Shown piece after piece: positions 7,905-17,342 of a DNA stretch of 64,000 bases. The DNA comes from Sphingomonas sp. 28-63-12 (lineage in GTDB: Bacteria; Pseudomonadota; Alphaproteobacteria; Sphingomonadales; Sphingomonadaceae): NCBI GenBank assembly GCA_002281535.1, contig NCGD01000009.1, positions 41,992-105,991 on the forward strand. Direction: 5' to 3'. Below the pieces are notes generated by a model. It saw nothing but the letters and a program-made list of their open reading frames with translations, ran no database searches and was not told the origin of the DNA. The position numbers were made by a program, and so were the translations under genes. Each line of letters opens with the position of its first letter. Position 1 is the stretch's first letter.

Positions 7905-8972
7905 TCATCCGTTCGTAGAGCGCGTGCCGATATCGCCGTCGTTCACCCATTCTCGCCAGATCAGCATTAGCGCGGCCATCACCGCCGGTCCCACGAACAG
8001 CCCCAAAAGCCCGATCGTTTCGACGCCGCCAATGATGCCGATCAACACCCAAACAAAGGGTAACCGCGTCGTCCCGCCGATAAATCCCGGTCGCAGAAAA
8101 TGATCGATGACGAAATTGATCGCAAAGCCCATGGCGCCCGCAACGATGGCAGCGGTGACCGCGCCCTTGATGATCAGCAGCAACACCGCAATCAGCAGAA
8201 TCGCGACGAGACCGAAAGGGACCATCGAGGCGAAGCCCGACAGCAACCCCATCAGGATCGGGTGCGGCACACCAGCGATGGCGTAGATCGCCGCCATGAT
8301 GAGTCCCTGTGCAAGGCCGAGAAGCACGAGCCCATCGACCGTGCCACGGACCGATGCAAAAATCTGGCGGCCCAAACGGCTGCCAGTGTCGCCAAACGCC
8401 CGGATCGCCCCCCGCTCCAGCTGCGCGACGATCGCGCGCTGATCACGCAGGACAAAAAACAGGATCAACACTGTGAACGCAAAAATTACCGCGCGTCTCA
8501 CAATGCCATAGGTCAGCGTTCGCGATTGGGTCAGCAGCAGATCGGTGTCGATGCGCCCGAGCTGCTCGGAAGCGCCCGCCGCGGTCACCAGATGTGCCTG
8601 CCACCAAGCTGTAATCTGCACGGACCCGATGGGGAGATGGGCGACCCATTCGGGTACCGCCACACCATGCGCGCGGGCGTGCGCGAACCAAAGGGCAATG
8701 CTCTGCGCTTCGCCGATTGCATAGAAGACAGCGATCACCATCGGCACAACTACAATCAGCAGCACCGCCAGCGTGATCAGCGCCGCGACCAACGCATCCT
8801 GACTGGGCCAGCGAGCCAGCAGCCGCTCCCGCAACGGCGTAACGGCGATCGCGACGACACCGGCCCACAAAATGGCGGGGATGAAGGCCGCGCCGATCCA
8901 AAGCGCGCCGAGCGCTATCGCCAGTGCGAGTGCGATGCGGGCATTAACCTGGGCAGCGGTTGAGATTTTCAT
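7905..8972 (-). CDS. AI-2E family transporter (PerM/YdiK-like permease)
   Basis: A 355-residue polytopic inner-membrane protein of the AI-2E exporter superfamily (UPF0118). Hydrophobic segments flank a soluble region roughly at residues 90-190, then a C-terminal block of helices with the family-type GLLSGFASMVPFG, IDHFLRPGFIGG and GLFVGPAVMA segments. Members export autoinducer-2 or act as Na+/H+ antiporters; the substrate here is unknown. The ATG at 8972 follows an AAGGA site. It lies downstream of, and in the same orientation as, the ParB-like/SulP pair, with a 128-bp gap. Confidence 0.88.
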   Translation of the reverse strand: MKISTAAQVNARIALALAIALGALWIGAAFIPAILWAGVVAIAVTPLRERLLARWPSQDALVAALITLAVLLIVVVPMVIAVFYAIGEAQSIALWFAHARAHGVAVPEWVAHLPIGSVQITAWWQAHLVTAAGASEQLGRIDTDLLLTQSRTLTYGIVRRAVIFAFTVLILFFVLRDQRAIVAQLERGAIRAFGDTGSRLGRQIFASVRGTVDGLVLLGLAQGLIMAAIYAIAGVPHPILMGLLSGFASMVPFGLVAILLIAVLLLIIKGAVTAAIVAGAMGFAINFVIDHFLRPGFIGGTTRLPFVWVLIGIIGGVETIGLLGLFVGPAVMAALMLIWREWVNDGDIGTRSTNG

Positions 8973-9100
8973 GGTAGAATCCTTGCAATCACCCGAAGCG
9001 ACTTTGGGACAGCGCCTTGTTCTGAGCGCGCGCCATGATCTGCTGCAATGGCATTATGTCATTCGGAAACATCGCGCCGATGATGTCCTATCGCTGATCC

Positions 9101-9715
9101 TCAGTCCTTTCCACACCATCCCGGCAAATGCGCAGTCGATTTGCCATGCGCAAGCTTGAGCGCGCGATCGATTGATTTTTCAAATGCGTCGAGCACGAGC
9201 TTTTCGGCGATGTGATGACGAAAAAAATCGGCCCAAAGGAATTCGCTATAGGGCGTCAGGCTTTTGGCATAGCCGCCTGCGCGGCGCACTTCGCCTGCCA
9301 GTGACCGATAAGGGTCGTCGGTCATCTTACTGAGTTTGCGGGGTAGGTCGGCATAGCCGCGGCGCTCGCCATGGCGATCAAAAGTGTGCAGCCAATTGCG
9401 ATTGTCCATAAAGGTAAGGAACGCAGCCTTGTCGAGCCGATCGAGCCGCGCGACGACGCTGACCAGGACATGCTCCAGCCCTTCATCGTGCAGTGCACGT
9501 GCTAGATGATGATGATCGATCAGCCAATATTGCTGCTTCGGCCCAATCACCACCGGGATCATGTGGCTGCCGAGAAACGCCGGGCCGCTAGTGTCGGCGA
9601 TACTACGCCACTGTTGGCGCTTGTTTGCAACCTCGCGCAGGCCGACGGTCATTTGGGTGGGGCGCAATGTGGCCAATGGCACGGTATGCAACTGCGGTTC
9701 GATTTCATAGGGCAT
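9101..9715 (-). CDS. ParB-like nuclease-fold protein (ParBc_2 type)
   Basis: A 204-residue protein resembling the stand-alone ParB/Srx-fold family (ParBc_2). It has the LRPTQMTVGLREV start, a WLIDHHHLARAL motif near residue 70, and a long helical C-terminus with HTFDRHGERRGY and TPYSEFLWADFFR. It lacks the HTH of a true chromosome-partitioning ParB, so a segregation role is unlikely. The family is functionally uncharacterised. It overlaps the upstream SulP gene by 11 bp, implying translational coupling with that anion transporter. Confidence 0.78.
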   Translation of the reverse strand: MPYEIEPQLHTVPLATLRPTQMTVGLREVANKRQQWRSIADTSGPAFLGSHMIPVVIGPKQQYWLIDHHHLARALHDEGLEHVLVSVVARLDRLDKAAFLTFMDNRNWLHTFDRHGERRGYADLPRKLSKMTDDPYRSLAGEVRRAGGYAKSLTPYSEFLWADFFRHHIAEKLVLDAFEKSIDRALKLAHGKSTAHLPGWCGKD

Positions 9716-11342
9716 CTTGTGTCTCGCTCTGCCTGGTCATCATATTGACGGTATCAGCCACGCTGAACCCTGCCTGGTCGGCCAGGGCGGACAGGCCGGC
9801 CGCCATAAGCACGGCACGGACACGATCATGCACTCTGGCCAGCCCCAGCCGCAGGCCGCGCTGAGCCAGGGTTCGATCAAGCTCGGTAAGTGCGTCGATC
9901 GCCGTACTGTCCAGATCGTCACTCTCTTCAAGGCTGACGATCACCGCCGTGCCTTTAGCGAGTTGGCTGCTCCTACCGGCGATCAGGCCGAGTGCGCTTT
10001 CGGCATTGCCAAAGAACAGCGGCGCATTGGGGCGCATGATGAGGATTCCAGCCGGCCGGACCGCTGTTGCATGCCGGGCGATATCGACGAAATCATGGCT
10101 ATCACCCAGCTGCCCAAGTTCGCTGATCACCGGGCGCGCAAATCGGCGCAACAGGGCGGCCAGTGACAGGGCGATGGCAAAAAGCATCCCGTTCAGCACC
10201 CCCAGCACGATCACCCCGACCATGGCGCTGATCGCGATCCATTGGTCGCGATCGATCCTGAACAGCGCGATCAAGGGCTGCGGCGTCAGTGCGTGGGTGA
10301 GCGCGGCGATGACCACGGCGGCGAGCACCGGGCCGGGAATAAGCGCAACCAATGGTGCCGCAAGAAGAATTATGGCTGCGAGGCCGAGGGATGCGGTCAA
10401 TCCCGTCAATCGGCTCAGTGCGCCGGCAGCTTCGCTTGCCGACCCCGCCGAGAATCCGGCGCCGACCGGCATCCCATTGCTAAACGCCGAAACAAGGTTT
10501 GCACCGCCAAGCGCCGCCAGCTCGCGGTTCGGTTCGAGCAGGTCGCCGTGCCGCAGCGCAAGCGAACGCATCGTGCCCCAGCTCTCGGCAAACAAGATCA
10601 GCGTCAACGGCAAGACCAGTTGAACGATTCGGCCAATCTGCTCGATCGGCGGCAGGGCCAGCGTTGGCATCGAGTCGGTGAGCATGATCCCTCCGGTCAT
10701 CTCGATCCCGGCAGCCTTGAGGTTCAAGACGGCTGAGGCTGAGATGCCGATGAGAAGAACAATGAGTGCGGCAGGCAGCTTGGTCTGCCACCTCAGGCAC
10801 AAGAGCAGCGCGAGTGCGCCAATGCCGATCGCCATGCTCGGGAGATGTATCCGATCAGCTTGGTGCACGAGCTCAACCAAAACCCCGCCGATCGATGCTG
10901 CGTGGACAGGTAAACCCACCAAGGTTGGCAGCTGCTTGACGATGATGGTGATTGCCAACCCAAGTGCGAATCCGCGCAGCACGGGGCGCGAGATGAAGGC
11001 TGATATCGCACCCAGTCGAAAGGCCGCCATGATCAGAAAGCCGATCCCGACCAGACCGACCATCAGCGTCGCAACCGCCGACTTCTGATCGGCGGGAAGC
11101 GCCAGGCTGGCGAGCGCTGCTGCCAGAATGGCGGCAGACGAGGAGGTCGGCGTAACGATAGCAAAGCGGCTTCGCCCCATCAGGGCATAGCCTATCCCGC
11201 CGACAATCGCAGCGATGATTGCCCGGCTTGGTGGCAAACCAGCGATGCCGGCATAGGCGACCGCTTCCGGCAGCATTATCCCAGAGACCGAAAGACCCGC
11301 GATTACATCCCGGAGGGATTCTCGCCTGAGCGTGGTGCGCAA
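9705..11342 (-). CDS. SulP family inorganic anion transporter with STAS domain
   Basis: A 545-residue SLC26/SulP permease. It begins with the family signature DVIAGLSVSGIMLPEAVAYA, continues with about 10-12 membrane segments, and ends in a STAS domain (residues ~420-540, PLFFGNAE, SLEESDDLDSTAIDAL). The family moves sulfate, bicarbonate or similar anions; the ion is not decidable here. The start is a TTG at 11342 preceded by GGGAGGA at good spacing. The 3' end overlaps the ParB-like gene by 11 bp. Confidence 0.92.
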   Translation of the reverse strand: MRTTLRRESLRDVIAGLSVSGIMLPEAVAYAGIAGLPPSRAIIAAIVGGIGYALMGRSRFAIVTPTSSSAAILAAALASLALPADQKSAVATLMVGLVGIGFLIMAAFRLGAISAFISRPVLRGFALGLAITIIVKQLPTLVGLPVHAASIGGVLVELVHQADRIHLPSMAIGIGALALLLCLRWQTKLPAALIVLLIGISASAVLNLKAAGIEMTGGIMLTDSMPTLALPPIEQIGRIVQLVLPLTLILFAESWGTMRSLALRHGDLLEPNRELAALGGANLVSAFSNGMPVGAGFSAGSASEAAGALSRLTGLTASLGLAAIILLAAPLVALIPGPVLAAVVIAALTHALTPQPLIALFRIDRDQWIAISAMVGVIVLGVLNGMLFAIALSLAALLRRFARPVISELGQLGDSHDFVDIARHATAVRPAGILIMRPNAPLFFGNAESALGLIAGRSSQLAKGTAVIVSLEESDDLDSTAIDALTELDRTLAQRGLRLGLARVHDRVRAVLMAAGLSALADQAGFSVADTVNMMTRQSETQDAL

Positions 11343-11487
11343 TCGCTGACGTCCTCCCGGTCGTCGGCGTCGAAGCTATGGAAGAGGGACGCTTTTGGCA
11401 ATGTCGGTAGCGCGCATATTCAAGGCGTCTGCTCTCTTCGCTGTTCGCGCGCGCATCCTGTGATCAGCCGCCGTTGTGGGGCAAATT

Positions 11488-12735
11488 TCAATCGGCCTCG
11501 TCGGTAGGGGCCCAGATCGTGTGGGAATCGATGCGGAGCTTGAACAATGCGCGTGCGGCCGCTGCCCGGACGTTGATTTCGGCGCGGCGGGCTTCATTGG
11601 CCTGACGCTCGGCATAGAGGAGATCGCTCAGGTCGATCGCGCCGAGCTTGTATCCGCGTTCGGTTCGCTCCGCCGCTGCGGCGGCGCTCTCTGCCGATCG
11701 GCGCGTGGCCTGCCAGGCATCGAAGGTGGTGCTGGCGTCCGACATGTCGACATCGGCGGTAACCATGATCGTGCGACGGACCTGTTCGAGGTCGATTGCA
11801 GCGGCATTGGCCTCGGCGGATGCCCGATCGGCAAGTGCCCGACGATGCCCGCCGCCCAGCGGCATCGAGGCGACAATTCCCGCCCCGCGCTCCAGGCCGT
11901 CGCGCTCGCTGAACAGGCGAAAGCCGACCGACGGATCGGCGATGCGATCAAGCTGTCCGCGATGGGCGAGAACCGCCATCCGTTGCGCCTCGCGGTCCGC
12001 CGCGCGGATCTCATGGCTGCGCTCGACCACCAGCTTACGCAACGTCTCAAGCGGTTGTTCGGGCAGCTCGGGGAGCGACAGGCCTGGCGCTTCCACCGGC
12101 AGGGGAATTTGCGGAAATTCGATGCTGAGCGCGATCCGGGCACGGTCGATCATGCTCCGCGATTGCGCCGCCTGCGCCTCGGCGGCGGCAAGGGCGGATT
12201 GCGCCTGATCGACATCAAGCGCGGCGGCGTCGCGTAGCGCCATCCGCCTTGTCACAGCGGCAATCGCCGTGCGATAAATCGCGACCGCCTTCAGATCATT
12301 GCGATAAAGCTCGGTCGCCAGCAGCCAATCATGCCACAGCCCCGACAATATGAGCGATGCCTGGTGACGCGCATCTTCCGCGTTGTTCTCGGCGACTTCG
12401 ACGCCAAGTGCGCCGGCCTTGCGATCGAGCCGGGCCTTGCCAGGTAGCCGGAACGGCCGCGATACTGTGCCGTCAAATTCGCTATAATCGCGTTCGCCGG
12501 TCACCGATCGGCGCAGTGTACTGCCGGAAATCGTTACCTCATAAGGGCCGATTCGCAGCGCTTGCGACGAAGCCTTGGCAGAATCGATCCGGGCGTTCGA
12601 TGCCCGCACCCCGGGCGCGCTGTCGAGCGCGCGGGCAACGGCGTCCGCCGGAGGCAGATCGGTGCGCTCCGCCAAAGCAGGCCCGGCAATCATCGTTGTA
12701 CCGGCAAGAAAGGCAATCAAGGTCCGCGATGTCAT
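11488..12735 (-). CDS. TolC-family outer-membrane channel of RND efflux system (CzcC-like)
   Basis: A 415-residue outer-membrane efflux protein with a signal peptide (AFLAGTTMIAGPALA) and the long coiled-coil repeats of TolC-type factors, such as LSLPELPEQPLETLRKLV and a LSDLLYAERQANEARR segment near the end. It would form the outer-membrane exit duct of the tripartite pump encoded upstream. Its ATG overlaps the stop of the DUF3240 gene (TAATG), the last junction of the czcB-czcA-DUF3240-czcC operon. Confidence 0.88.
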   Translation of the reverse strand: MTSRTLIAFLAGTTMIAGPALAERTDLPPADAVARALDSAPGVRASNARIDSAKASSQALRIGPYEVTISGSTLRRSVTGERDYSEFDGTVSRPFRLPGKARLDRKAGALGVEVAENNAEDARHQASLILSGLWHDWLLATELYRNDLKAVAIYRTAIAAVTRRMALRDAAALDVDQAQSALAAAEAQAAQSRSMIDRARIALSIEFPQIPLPVEAPGLSLPELPEQPLETLRKLVVERSHEIRAADREAQRMAVLAHRGQLDRIADPSVGFRLFSERDGLERGAGIVASMPLGGGHRRALADRASAEANAAAIDLEQVRRTIMVTADVDMSDASTTFDAWQATRRSAESAAAAAERTERGYKLGAIDLSDLLYAERQANEARRAEINVRAAAARALFKLRIDSHTIWAPTDEAD

Positions 12736-13034
12736 TATTCGATCCTTCCGCGCGCCAGCAGTGCCACCGCTTGCCAGCGCACTGGCATGGCCCGGCGCGC
12801 AGCCGTAACAAGCGCAACCAGCGTATCGAGAGTGGCCGTCGTGGCCGTGAACGAGATGGCGGTGCGGTCCATGCAGCCGCGAACTTGCTCCGCGGTGCGT
12901 GCATCGCCGAAATCATGGCCGAACACCTGCTCCTGGCGGAGGTGCAATGGCGATTTCGTCGCCGCCCGCAGCACCGTCACCAGCAGCGTCGCGTCGATGT
13001 TCGCGCAATAGAATGTCAGCAGCAGCTCATCCAT
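12735..13034 (-). CDS. DUF3240 family protein of metal-efflux operon
   Basis: A 99-residue small protein beginning MDELLLTFYC, with FSA-like alternating strands and a C-terminal PVRWQAVALLARGRIE. It matches the DUF3240 type found in Cus/Czc-type RND operons, possibly a ferredoxin-fold, PII-like regulator; that role is inference. The start at 13034 overlaps the end of czcA by 8 bp (ATGGATGA) and has GGAGGCG upstream, so the 13070 ATG is less likely. The stop overlaps the next ATG by one base. Confidence 0.72.
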   Translation of the reverse strand: MDELLLTFYCANIDATLLVTVLRAATKSPLHLRQEQVFGHDFGDARTAEQVRGCMDRTAISFTATTATLDTLVALVTAARRAMPVRWQAVALLARGRIE

Positions 13035-16000
13035 CCATCGCCTCCGCAGGGCCTTCACCAAAACGTTCAAACAGGATCGGCAGCAGCACGAGGGTGAGCA
13101 GCGTGGAGGTCAGCAAGCCGCCGATCACCACAATCGCGAGCGGCTGCTGGATTTCCGATCCCGGCCCCGTTGCGAACAGCAACGGCACCAGGCCAAAAGC
13201 GGTGATCGCCGCGGTCATCAACACCGGCCGCAGCCGCCGTTCGGCGCCGCGCTTGACGCTCTCGGCCATGCTTAGCCCTTCGTCGCGCAGCTGCCGGAAA
13301 TAGGCGACCAGCACCAACCCGTTGAGCACAGCAATCCCGAGCAGCGCGATGAAGCCGACCGCAGCGGGCACCGACAGATAGGAACCCGACAGCCAGAGCG
13401 ACACAATGCCGCCGACCAGCGCAAACGGGATGTTGAGCAGGATCAGCACCGATGCCCGGACCGACCGCAGCGTGGCAAACAGCACGAAGAAGATGAGCAG
13501 CAGCGCAACCGGCACCACCAGCAGCAATCGGGCCGACGCCCGCTGCTGGTTTTCGAACTGGCCGCCCCAGATCAACGTATAGCCGGCGGGGAGCACGACC
13601 GTTGCCGCCACATTCGCCTTTGCCTCATCGACATAGCCGACCAGATCGCGCCCCGACACGAACGCCTGCACCAGCGCGAAGCGCGAGCCATTTTCGTGCG
13701 ATACCTTCACTGGCCCCTCGATACGGCTGACCTTCGCCATGTCGCTGACCCGTGCCAATGTTCCTGCCGGGGTGCGCAATTGCAGATCGGTGAACAGCGC
13801 GGCGTCGTTGCGCACCACACTGTCGCCGCGGATCATGATCGGCACGCGCTTCTGTCCATCGGCGACGACGCCTGCCGGCATGCCTTCCAGCTGCGCGCGC
13901 ATCGCATCTTCCATATCGCCGACCGGCATGCCCGCCCGACCCGCCGCGAGACGATCAATGTCGAGCTGCAGATAGCCGACATTGTCATTGGCGACCGTCA
14001 TCACCTCGGAAGCACCGCGAACCCTGGACAAGACGGTCTTCACTTGCCCGGCGAGGCGCGCCAGCGTCTTGAGGTCGGGCCCGAATATCTTGACCGCCAG
14101 ATCGCCCCGCGCCCCCGTCAACATTTCCGACACGCGCATTTCGATCGGCTGGGTGAAGCTGGGTTCGATCCCGGGGAGCTTTTGCATCACCCTGCGGAGA
14201 TCCTCGATGATCTGCTCCTTGGTGCCGCGCCATTCGGAACGCGGCTTGAGCGTCATGAACCCATCGGTTTCATTGAGACCCATCGGGTCGAGCCCGAGTT
14301 CGTCTGAGCCGGTCCGCGCGATGAACCCCGATACCTCGGGCACTGCCGCCAGCACGGCGCGCTGCACCGCCAGGTCATTCTGGATCGATCGATCGAGCCC
14401 GATCGACGGCAGCTTGGTCAGCTGCATGATGATCGACCCCTCATCCATATTGGGCATGAACGTCTTGCCGACGGCGCTATAGGCAACGCCTGCCAGCACC
14501 AACCCAGCGCCTGCCAGTCCATAGACCAGTGTCTTGCGGGCAAACGCCCCTTCGAGCAGTGCATGATAGCGCGGGGCGAGCTGGCGCATGATCCAGGGTT
14601 CGCCATGATGCGTACTTTTCAGCCCATAGGACGCCAGCACCGGCACCAAGGTAAGGGCCAGCAGCAACGAACCGACCAGCGCGAACACGATGGTCAACGC
14701 CACCGGGGCAAACAGCTTGCCCTCCAGTCCCTCAAGCGACAGCAATGGCAGGAACACCAGGGCAATGATGATGATCCCCGCCGAAACCGGGGTAATCACG
14801 TCACTGGTTGCCCGGAATACAGCGTTTAGCCGCGGGCGACCGTCATCCGGATCGCTGTTCAGCCGCTCAACGATATTTTCGACGACGACAACCGCGCCGT
14901 CGACCAGCATGCCAAGCGCAATCGCCAGCCCGCCAAGGCTCATCAGATTGGCCGTGAGCCCAACGCCGCGCATCAACAGGAAGGTGATCAGCGCTGCCAT
15001 GGGCAGGACGACAGCGACAATCGCCGCTGCACGCCAATCGCCGAGGAAGATCATCAACAGGATAACGACCAGTACCGTTGCTTCGAGCAACGCCTCCTCG
15101 ACCGTGGCGATCGCCCGTCCGATCAGGTCGGAGCGATCATAGAATATCGTGATCGACGTGCCGGGCGGTAATGTCTTGCCGAGGGCGTCGAGCCGCGACT
15201 GCACGCCCGCCACAACCTGCCGGGAATCAGCCCCGCGCAGCGCAATCACCAGCCCCTCGACCGCTTCGCCGCGGCCATTCTTGGTCACCGCGCCATATCG
15301 CGTCAGGCTGCCCATCGCGACCGTTGCAACATCGCCGAGCCGCACGACCTTGCCCGCCCGATTAGCAAGCACCAGCATTTGGAGATCGCCGATCGTCTGC
15401 ACCGCGCCGACGGCCCGGACGATCAGCGCCTCCTCGCCCTGGCCAAGGCGACCGGCCCCATCATTGCGGTTGCCGCTTTCGATCGCGCTGCGGATATCGG
15501 CGATCGTGAACCCGGCGCTGGTGAGCGCGACCGGATCAGGCCGCACCTCGAAGGTGCGCACAAACCCGCCGAGCGAATTGACGTCTGCCACCCCGGGCAC
15601 CGTGCGCAGCGCGGGACGGATCGTCCAGTCGAGCAAATCGCGCTTCGCGGCCAAATCGAGCGGCCCGTCGATCGTGAACATGAAAATTTCGGACAGCGGG
15701 GTCGATATCGGCGCAAGCCCACCGCTAACAGATGACGGCATCTCGGACAGCGCGCCCGTCAGCCGTTCGGCCACTTGCTGGCGCGCCCAATAAATGTCGG
15801 TACCGTCGACGAAGTCGATCGTGATGTCGGCAATGGCGTATTTCGCTGTCGAGCGCAGGATCGCCTGTTTGGGGATGCCCAGCATCTCGCGTTCGATCGG
15901 CGCGATGACACGGCTTTCGACCTCCTCGGGGGTCATGCCTGGCGCCTTCAGAATCATCTTGACCTGGGTCTGGGCGATGTCCGGATAGGCATCGACCGGC

Positions 16001-16101
16001 AGGCTGCGAAACGCCATCACGCCAAGACCCGCGACGATGGCGGCCAGCGCAAGCACAAGCAACCGATAGGACAAGGACGTCGCGACTAGGGAGCGGAGCA
16101 T
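13027..16101 (-). CDS. CzcA-type heavy-metal efflux RND transporter
   Basis: A 1024-residue inner-membrane RND pump subunit that uses the proton gradient to expel divalent metal ions through the CzcB adaptor and CzcC duct. The N-terminus (FRSLPVDAYPDIAQTQV) is characteristic of the HME subgroup, followed by the two large periplasmic loops and twelve TM segments. The TM4 motif reads ALGMLVDGAVVVVEN: the Asp and Glu equivalent to CzcA D408 and E415 are present, but the D402 position is Ala, so metal specificity should not be assumed to be Co/Zn/Cd. The start at 16101 (MLRSLV) lies 10 bp after the czcB stop; the 16170 ATG would overlap czcB. Confidence 0.92.
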   Translation of the reverse strand: MLRSLVATSLSYRLLVLALAAIVAGLGVMAFRSLPVDAYPDIAQTQVKMILKAPGMTPEEVESRVIAPIEREMLGIPKQAILRSTAKYAIADITIDFVDGTDIYWARQQVAERLTGALSEMPSSVSGGLAPISTPLSEIFMFTIDGPLDLAAKRDLLDWTIRPALRTVPGVADVNSLGGFVRTFEVRPDPVALTSAGFTIADIRSAIESGNRNDGAGRLGQGEEALIVRAVGAVQTIGDLQMLVLANRAGKVVRLGDVATVAMGSLTRYGAVTKNGRGEAVEGLVIALRGADSRQVVAGVQSRLDALGKTLPPGTSITIFYDRSDLIGRAIATVEEALLEATVLVVILLMIFLGDWRAAAIVAVVLPMAALITFLLMRGVGLTANLMSLGGLAIALGMLVDGAVVVVENIVERLNSDPDDGRPRLNAVFRATSDVITPVSAGIIIIALVFLPLLSLEGLEGKLFAPVALTIVFALVGSLLLALTLVPVLASYGLKSTHHGEPWIMRQLAPRYHALLEGAFARKTLVYGLAGAGLVLAGVAYSAVGKTFMPNMDEGSIIMQLTKLPSIGLDRSIQNDLAVQRAVLAAVPEVSGFIARTGSDELGLDPMGLNETDGFMTLKPRSEWRGTKEQIIEDLRRVMQKLPGIEPSFTQPIEMRVSEMLTGARGDLAVKIFGPDLKTLARLAGQVKTVLSRVRGASEVMTVANDNVGYLQLDIDRLAAGRAGMPVGDMEDAMRAQLEGMPAGVVADGQKRVPIMIRGDSVVRNDAALFTDLQLRTPAGTLARVSDMAKVSRIEGPVKVSHENGSRFALVQAFVSGRDLVGYVDEAKANVAATVVLPAGYTLIWGGQFENQQRASARLLLVVPVALLLIFFVLFATLRSVRASVLILLNIPFALVGGIVSLWLSGSYLSVPAAVGFIALLGIAVLNGLVLVAYFRQLRDEGLSMAESVKRGAERRLRPVLMTAAITAFGLVPLLFATGPGSEIQQPLAIVVIGGLLTSTLLTLVLLPILFERFGEGPAEAMDG

Positions 16102-16111
16102 TGCAGCCGGC

Positions 16112-17245
16112 CTATCGAGCGCCGGCGAGCGACTTGAGCTCGCTGGTGCCGGTGATGACAACGCGGTCACCGACGGCGAGACCCGATACGATCAGGGTGC
16201 CATCGCTGCTGCCCCTGCGCACCACTGGGCGGGCGTTAAAGCCGGTGCGGGTCCGAATGAAAATGATATCCGATCCGTCGAGCGTGGTCAGCGCCGCCGC
16301 CGGAACGGCGACCAGGCCGGCGGGCGCGGGCGCGAATACCGTGATTGTCGTCGCCTTGCCGGCCGCGAGCACACCCTGGGCCAGGCCAGGCGATGCCGCG
16401 ATGCTCGCCTTTAGCATCGCCGAGCGTGTCATCGGGTCTATCGTTGCGCCGACCGAGGTGACGGTGCCGCTGCTGCCGCCGTCGAGCCGGATCTCCATGC
16501 CCGGCTGAACCGATCCGACCAGCCGCTCAGGCAGTTGCGCTTCAACCTCATGCCGGTCGGTGGCGTCGATAACATAGGGTGCGGTGCTGCCATCAACCGG
16601 GCTGCCCGCCTGCAGGCTGGCCGACGTGACCCGGCCGCTGATCGGCGCGACGAGGGTGTAGGTGCCCGCGCCGCCCGAGGCGTTGGCGAGCGCGAGAATG
16701 CGCGCCTTTTCGGTGACATCAACCTGGGCTTCGCGCAGCGTTGCCTGCGCCTCATCCGCCCGCGATCCGGCAATCACGCCCTCCCGGCTGAGCTGGCCGA
16801 GCCGACTCGCGTTGGATTGCGCGAAACCAAGCCGCGCCCGCGACCGCGCCAGCTCTGCCCCCATCATCAGGACCTCGCGGCTCGCGATGATCGCCAGCGG
16901 CTGGCCCCGCCGCACGGCCTCGCCCTCAATCACCAGCGTGCGGGTGATCACCCCCGCAAAGGTCGCGGCAACCGCCACCCGCGCATTGGCAGGCGGCACG
17001 ATCATCGCGGGCAGCGATGCCAGTGGCACCATGGCTGCCTGCAACGCCGGGGCCAGCTTGATTCCCAGCCGGCCGATCTGGTCGTCGGTCATGGTTATGA
17101 TGCCCGAGGCCGCCTTGGCAGGTGCAGCGGGGGGCGCCACGGTAGCGGTTGGGGACGTTGGCGGGGCGGTCAGCCACCACATGCCCGCAAGCACCAGGGC
17201 GAGGGTGCCCACGCCGGCGGCGATCAGGTTGCGCTTTTGCTTCAT
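16112..17245 (-). CDS. RND efflux periplasmic adaptor subunit (CzcB-like)
   Basis: A 377-residue membrane-fusion protein with one N-terminal membrane anchor (IAAGVGTLALVLAGMWW), a biotinyl-lipoyl-like domain (VIEGEAVRRGQPLAIIASREV), a helical hairpin and beta-barrel/MP domains (LAVGDRVVITGTSEL near the end). It links the CzcA pump to the CzcC channel. It is the first gene of the metal-efflux operon and is divergent from the adjacent two-component system over a 97-bp shared promoter region. Confidence 0.9.
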   Translation of the reverse strand: MKQKRNLIAAGVGTLALVLAGMWWLTAPPTSPTATVAPPAAPAKAASGIITMTDDQIGRLGIKLAPALQAAMVPLASLPAMIVPPANARVAVAATFAGVITRTLVIEGEAVRRGQPLAIIASREVLMMGAELARSRARLGFAQSNASRLGQLSREGVIAGSRADEAQATLREAQVDVTEKARILALANASGGAGTYTLVAPISGRVTSASLQAGSPVDGSTAPYVIDATDRHEVEAQLPERLVGSVQPGMEIRLDGGSSGTVTSVGATIDPMTRSAMLKASIAASPGLAQGVLAAGKATTITVFAPAPAGLVAVPAAALTTLDGSDIIFIRTRTGFNARPVVRRGSSDGTLIVSGLAVGDRVVITGTSELKSLAGAR

Positions 17246-17267
17246 AAGCGGCCCCCTAAAGCGGCAA

Positions 17268-17295
17268 CCTGTCGATTGGCTGTCAGATTGACAGG
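17268..17295. promoter_or_regulatory. Putative response-regulator operator between czcB and two-component genes
   Basis: CTGTC occurs at 17269 and again 11 bp later at 17280, the direct-repeat spacing typical of OmpR/PhoB-class regulators. The second copy also forms a palindrome CTGTCA-GAT-TGACAG (17280-17294). It lies in the 97-bp divergent promoter region shared by the efflux operon and the regulator genes. Confidence 0.45.
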
Positions 17296-17342
17296 TAAAT
17301 GGCAGAAAGTTGGGCTAGGACCGGTTCAAAGGAGCAGGGCGA

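Noticed and set aside
9101-9715. Chromosome-partitioning ParB
   Set aside because: There is no ParA partner, no HTH DNA-binding core and no parS-like context. It is a stand-alone ParB-fold protein.
7102-17342. Genomic island inserted at tRNA-Val and carrying the transport and metal genes
   Set aside because: No integrase, transposase or duplicated tRNA end was seen, and composition looks similar to the rest. It is kept only as a question about the gene-free interval.
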